The notes below the pieces were generated by a model that worked only from the letters and a program-made list of their open reading frames with translations, made no database searches and was not told the origin of the DNA. Shown piece by piece: positions 6,501-9,318 of a stretch of DNA of 9,318 nucleotides (the stretch's first letter is position 1; every line of letters starts with the position of its first letter). The stretch comes from an uncultured Bacillota bacterium (GTDB lineage Bacteria; Bacillota; Dehalobacteriia; UBA7702), in the NCBI GenBank assembly GCA_902766525.1, contig CACXDX010000070.1:1-9318 (forward strand), given 5' to 3'. The translations under genes were made by a program, and so were the position numbers.

Positions 6501-7158
6501 CATCGGCCACTTCCAGGCGCCGGATGGCGCGAATGCGGCGCTGACCGCTGGAGCTGTTCAATTCGGAACGAAGTTCCGCCGCCAAAGCTTCCAGATCGAT
6601 GGATGCCAGCAATTCCTTCACCGATTCCGCGCCCATGCCGACACGGAAGCGGTCGCCGTATTCTTCTCTGGCCGTGCGATATTCATTTTCGGACAACAGT
6701 TGTTTTTTGACAAAAGGTGTGTCACCGGGATCAAGCACGACGTAGGAAACAAAATATAAAATCTTTTCCAGCGCTCTGGGTGACATGTCAAGCAGGAGTC
6801 CCATACGAGAGGGAATCCCCTTGAAATACCAAATATGAGACACGGGAGCAGCCAGTTCAATATGACCCATACGTTCTCTTCTGACTTTCGCTCTCGTCAC
6901 CTCAACGCCGCAGCGATCACAGATCATACCTTTATAACGGACTCTTTTGTATTTCCCGCAGTGGCATTCCCAGTCCTTGGTGGGACCGAAAATTCGTTCG
7001 CAGAAAAGACCGTCACGTTCCGGTTTTAAGGTACGGTAGTTGATCGTCTCCGGCTTTTTGACCTCCCCGTAAGACCATTCTCTGATCTGTTCGGGGGAAG
7101 CCAGGGAAATACGCATATGATCAATACGTCCGCGATCGGTATTATTTACATCATTCAA
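3490..7158 (-). CDS. rpoC: RNA polymerase subunit beta', TTG start
   Basis: Beta' forms one pincer of RNA polymerase and holds the catalytic magnesium. With the TTG start (7156-7158) the protein has 1222 residues, close to Bacillota homologues. Visible landmarks: N-terminal zinc ribbon Cys65/67/80/83; switch and rudder region [20 protein letters not shown] (332-351); catalytic NADFDGD with Asp454, 456 and 458; bridge helix [20 protein letters not shown] (771-790); second zinc site Cys802/878/885/888; trigger loop [15 protein letters not shown] (915-929) with no long SI3 insertion. The last 56 residues, after MNRYR, are an acidic tail with 24 Asp/Glu and no Lys/Arg. An ATG at 7174-7176 would add six residues, but it lacks a ribosome binding site, while AAGGAG (7167-7172) lies 8 nt before TTG and the resulting NDVNN start aligns with the LDVNN start of B. 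subtilis RpoC. It follows rpoB by 30 nt; its 3' end houses the downstream promoter. Confidence 0.98.
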   Translation of the reverse strand: [1222 protein letters not shown]

Positions 7159-7164
7159 GGAAAT

Positions 7165-7173
7165 CTCTCCTTT
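7165..7173 (-). promoter_or_regulatory. rpoC ribosome binding site deciding a TTG start
   Basis: The minus strand reads AAAGGAGAG here, with AAGGAG (7167-7172) 8 nt upstream of TTG (7156-7158). This lies inside the reading frame if translation is assumed to begin at the upstream ATG (7174-7176), which itself has no Shine-Dalgarno match. The arrangement favours the TTG as the true start. Confidence 0.82.
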
Positions 7174-7188
7174 CATTTACGAAACAGA

Positions 7189-9318
7189 TCAAAAAATATC
7201 ATCATCACTGTCGAGATCGATGTTGCTGTCAAAATCGGCAAGATCCTCATCGGAGAGGTCTTCGGCGTCGTCTTCCATATCGTCAAGACCCAAGCCGAGA
7301 TCACTTTCACCGAGAACGAGATCGCCGTCAACTTCTTCGCCGTCTTCATCCCCGATATCGATCACATCTCCGACTTCTTCTCCGGACTCATCCAGTTCGA
7401 TCATGGCATCAGCCCGGAAACGAGGTTTATCTCTGCCGCCGAGATCTTCATTATAATCTTCTTTTTCCGTCAATCCGAGATCATCATCGTCGAGTTCACG
7501 AATTTCGATTTCTTCATTATAACGATTCAAAACACGAACGTCGAGGCAGAGACTTTGAAGTTCTTTCATCAAAACCTTAAAGGATTCGGGCAGCCCGGGA
7601 GCGGGTACGTTTTCGCCTTTGACGATACTTTCGTAAGTCTTCACGCGGCCGGTAACATCGTCCGATTTAACGGTAAGAATTTCCTGCAGAGTATAGGAAG
7701 CGCCGTAAGCTTCCAGAGCCCATACTTCCATTTCCCCGAATCGCTGGCCGCCGAACTGAGCTTTACCGCCGAGAGGCTGCTGCGTAACGAGAGAGTAGGG
7801 ACCTGTGGAGCGGGCATGGATTTTATCGTCAACGAGATGGTGCAGCTTCAGCATATACATCACGCCGACGGTGACCGGATTATCAAAGGGAAGACCGCTG
7901 CGGCCGTCGGTCAGGATCGTCTTGCCGGTTTCATCGAAACCGGCTTCCTTCAAGGCGTCCAAAATATCCTGTTCCGAAGCACCGTCAAAGACCGGTGTGG
8001 CAATATGGATGCCGAGGTTTTTCGCGGCCCAGCCCAGATGACATTCGAGAACCTGCCCGATATTCATACGGGAAGGAACGCCGAGGGGATTCAAAACAAC
8101 GTCAACGGGAGTACCGTCCGGAAGGAAAGGCATATTTTCTTCCGGCAGAATACGGGAAACGACCCCTTTGTTCCCGTGACGGCCGGCCATTTTATCGCCG
8201 ACGGAAATCTTTCTCTTCTGGGCGATATAAACGCGAACCAGGCGGTTGACGCCGGGAGAGAGCTCATCGCCGTTTTCTCTGGAGAAAATGCGGACGGCAA
8301 CGACTTTACCCTGTTCACCGTGGGGAACACGCAGAGAGGTGTCACGAACTTCGCGGGCCTTTTCCCCGAAGATGGCACGAAGCAAACGTTCTTCGGCGGT
8401 CAGCTCCGTCTCACCCTTGGGCGTAACTTTACCGACAAGGATATCCCCGCTGCGGACTTCGGTACCGATGCGGATGATCCCCTGAGCGTCAAGGTCTTTT
8501 AAGATATCGTCACCGACATTGGGAATGTCTCTGGTGATTTCTTCGGGACCGAGCTTCGTATCGCGGGCGTCGCATTCATGTTTTTCAATATGAACGGAAG
8601 TGAAATAATCGTCCCGAACGAGGCGTTCGTTGAGCAGGATGGCATCTTCGTAGTTATAGCCTTCCCAGGTCATAAAGGCTACGACGACATTGCGGCCGAG
8701 GGCCAATTCGCCCTGACAGGTCGCGGGGCCGTCGGCCAGCACCTGCTTCTTCGTCACATGATCGCCTTTATGGACGATGGGGAACTGATTGACGCAGGTA
8801 CCCTGATTGGAACGCTTATATTTCAGCAGATGATGGGTTTCCAATTCACCGTCATCATCATGGCGAATAACGATCGTATCACCGTCAACGCGTTCAACGA
8901 CACCGGCTTCCTTCGCGGTTTCCACAACACAGGAATCCACCGCCGTCTTATATTCCATACCGGTTCCGATGAAGGGCGCTTCCGTTACCAACAGGGGAAC
9001 GGCCTGACGCTGCATATTGGCGCCCATCAAAGCGCGGTTCGCGTCGTCATGTTCAAGGAAGGGAATGAGAGCGGCAGCCACGGAAACAACCTGTTTCGGG
9101 CTGACGTCCATATAATCGACGCGATTGGCGTCAACAACGGTAATATCGGAGCCGCGACGGACGTTAACGCGGGGATGAGCAAAACAGTTGTTTTCGTCGA
9201 GCTCTTCATTGGCCTGCGCGACAACAAAGCCTTCCTCTTCATCGGCGGTAAGATAGTCGATGTGTTCGGTAACGACGCCGGTTTCTTTATCAACGCGGCG
9301 ATAAGGTGTTTCGATAAA
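7189..9318 (-). CDS. rpoB: RNA polymerase subunit beta, C-terminal 709 codons
   Basis: Beta forms the second pincer and much of the active-site wall of RNA polymerase. The reading frame is open to the window edge, so the N-terminal part, including the rifampicin-resistance cluster, is outside. Numbering from the first visible residue (FIETPYRRV): EHDDANRALMGANMQRQAVP at 89-108; NYEDAILLNERL from 222, containing the acidic pair near the active site; flap region from about 299; KISVGDKMAGRHGNKG (370-385) with the two conserved lysines contacting substrate or RNA; and GGKAQFGGQRFGEMEVWALE (517-536), which anchors beta'. The large insertion seen in E. coli after the flap is absent. The conserved fold ends near LCLDVRVL (590-597) and is followed by a 112-residue acidic extension ending DSDDDIF. 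The stop is TGA (7189-7191). rpoC follows after 30 nt and is surely co-transcribed. Confidence 0.98.
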   Translation of the reverse strand, partial: FIETPYRRVDKETGVVTEHIDYLTADEEEGFVVAQANEELDENNCFAHPRVNVRRGSDITVVDANRVDYMDVSPKQVVSVAAALIPFLEHDDANRALMGANMQRQAVPLLVTEAPFIGTGMEYKTAVDSCVVETAKEAGVVERVDGDTIVIRHDDDGELETHHLLKYKRSNQGTCVNQFPIVHKGDHVTKKQVLADGPATCQGELALGRNVVVAFMTWEGYNYEDAILLNERLVRDDYFTSVHIEKHECDARDTKLGPEEITRDIPNVGDDILKDLDAQGIIRIGTEVRSGDILVGKVTPKGETELTAEERLLRAIFGEKAREVRDTSLRVPHGEQGKVVAVRIFSRENGDELSPGVNRLVRVYIAQKRKISVGDKMAGRHGNKGVVSRILPEENMPFLPDGTPVDVVLNPLGVPSRMNIGQVLECHLGWAAKNLGIHIATPVFDGASEQDILDALKEAGFDETGKTILTDGRSGLPFDNPVTVGVMYMLKLHHLVDDKIHARSTGPYSLVTQQPLGGKAQFGGQRFGEMEVWALEAYGASYTLQEILTVKSDDVTGRVKTYESIVKGENVPAPGLPESFKVLMKELQSLCLDVRVLNRYNEEIEIRELDDDDLGLTEKEDYNEDLGGRDKPRFRADAMIELDESGEEVGDVIDIGDEDGEEVDGDLVLGESDLGLGLDDMEDDAEDLSDEDLADFDSNIDLDSDDDIF

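Noticed and set aside
3553..6759. A 1068-codon open frame on the plus strand, antisense to rpoC
   Set aside because: The minus-strand frame has every hallmark of RpoC. The antisense product has no recognisable motif; long open antisense frames are common opposite highly expressed genes with biased codon use.
7117..8502. A 461-codon open frame on the plus strand, opposite rpoB and the rpoB-rpoC junction
   Set aside because: Shadow of the rpoB reading frame; low-complexity hydrophobic/acidic translation without any recognisable domain.

Overview
The window is a bacterial core information-processing locus. Every gene lies on the minus strand. Read in the direction of transcription (high to low coordinates) the order is rpoB (3' part) - rpoC - ybxF-like L7Ae gene - rpsL - rpsG - fusA - tuf (5' end only). 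This is the rif/str cluster arrangement of Bacillota. The small L7Ae-family gene between rpoC and rpsL, strong AGGAGG-type ribosome binding sites, and beta and beta' subunits lacking the large enterobacterial insertions all point to that phylum. The unusually long acidic tail on RpoB and general sequence flavour make me lean towards Negativicutes (a Veillonella/Dialister/Megasphaera-type organism), but that is a weak inference.

Layout: 9318-7189 is the C-terminal 709 codons of RpoB; 7158-3490 is RpoC; 3430-3188 is an 80-residue L7Ae/YbxF protein; 3128-2739 is ribosomal protein S12; 2708-2238 is S7; 2211-142 is elongation factor G; 82-1 is the first 27 codons of EF-Tu. Spacers are 26-59 nt and most are AT-rich. 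There is no gene-free stretch over 300 bases, no mobile element, no CRISPR array, no tRNA or rRNA, and no convincing terminator.

The genes make the catalytic core of RNA polymerase (beta and beta'), two 30S proteins (decoding-centre S12 and mRNA-exit S7), the two main elongation GTPases and a probable kink-turn RNA-binding protein. The clearest non-coding signal is a promoter of perfect consensus (TTGACA, 17-bp spacer, TGn-TATAAT) embedded in the last codons and stop codon of rpoC. It probably drives ybxF-rpsL-rpsG-fusA-tuf separately from, and more strongly than, readthrough from rpoBC. A weaker promoter-like pair straddles the fusA stop codon ahead of tuf. Two genes, rpsL and (by my reading) rpoC, start at TTG. 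I found no undescribed biological system; the observations worth following are regulatory.
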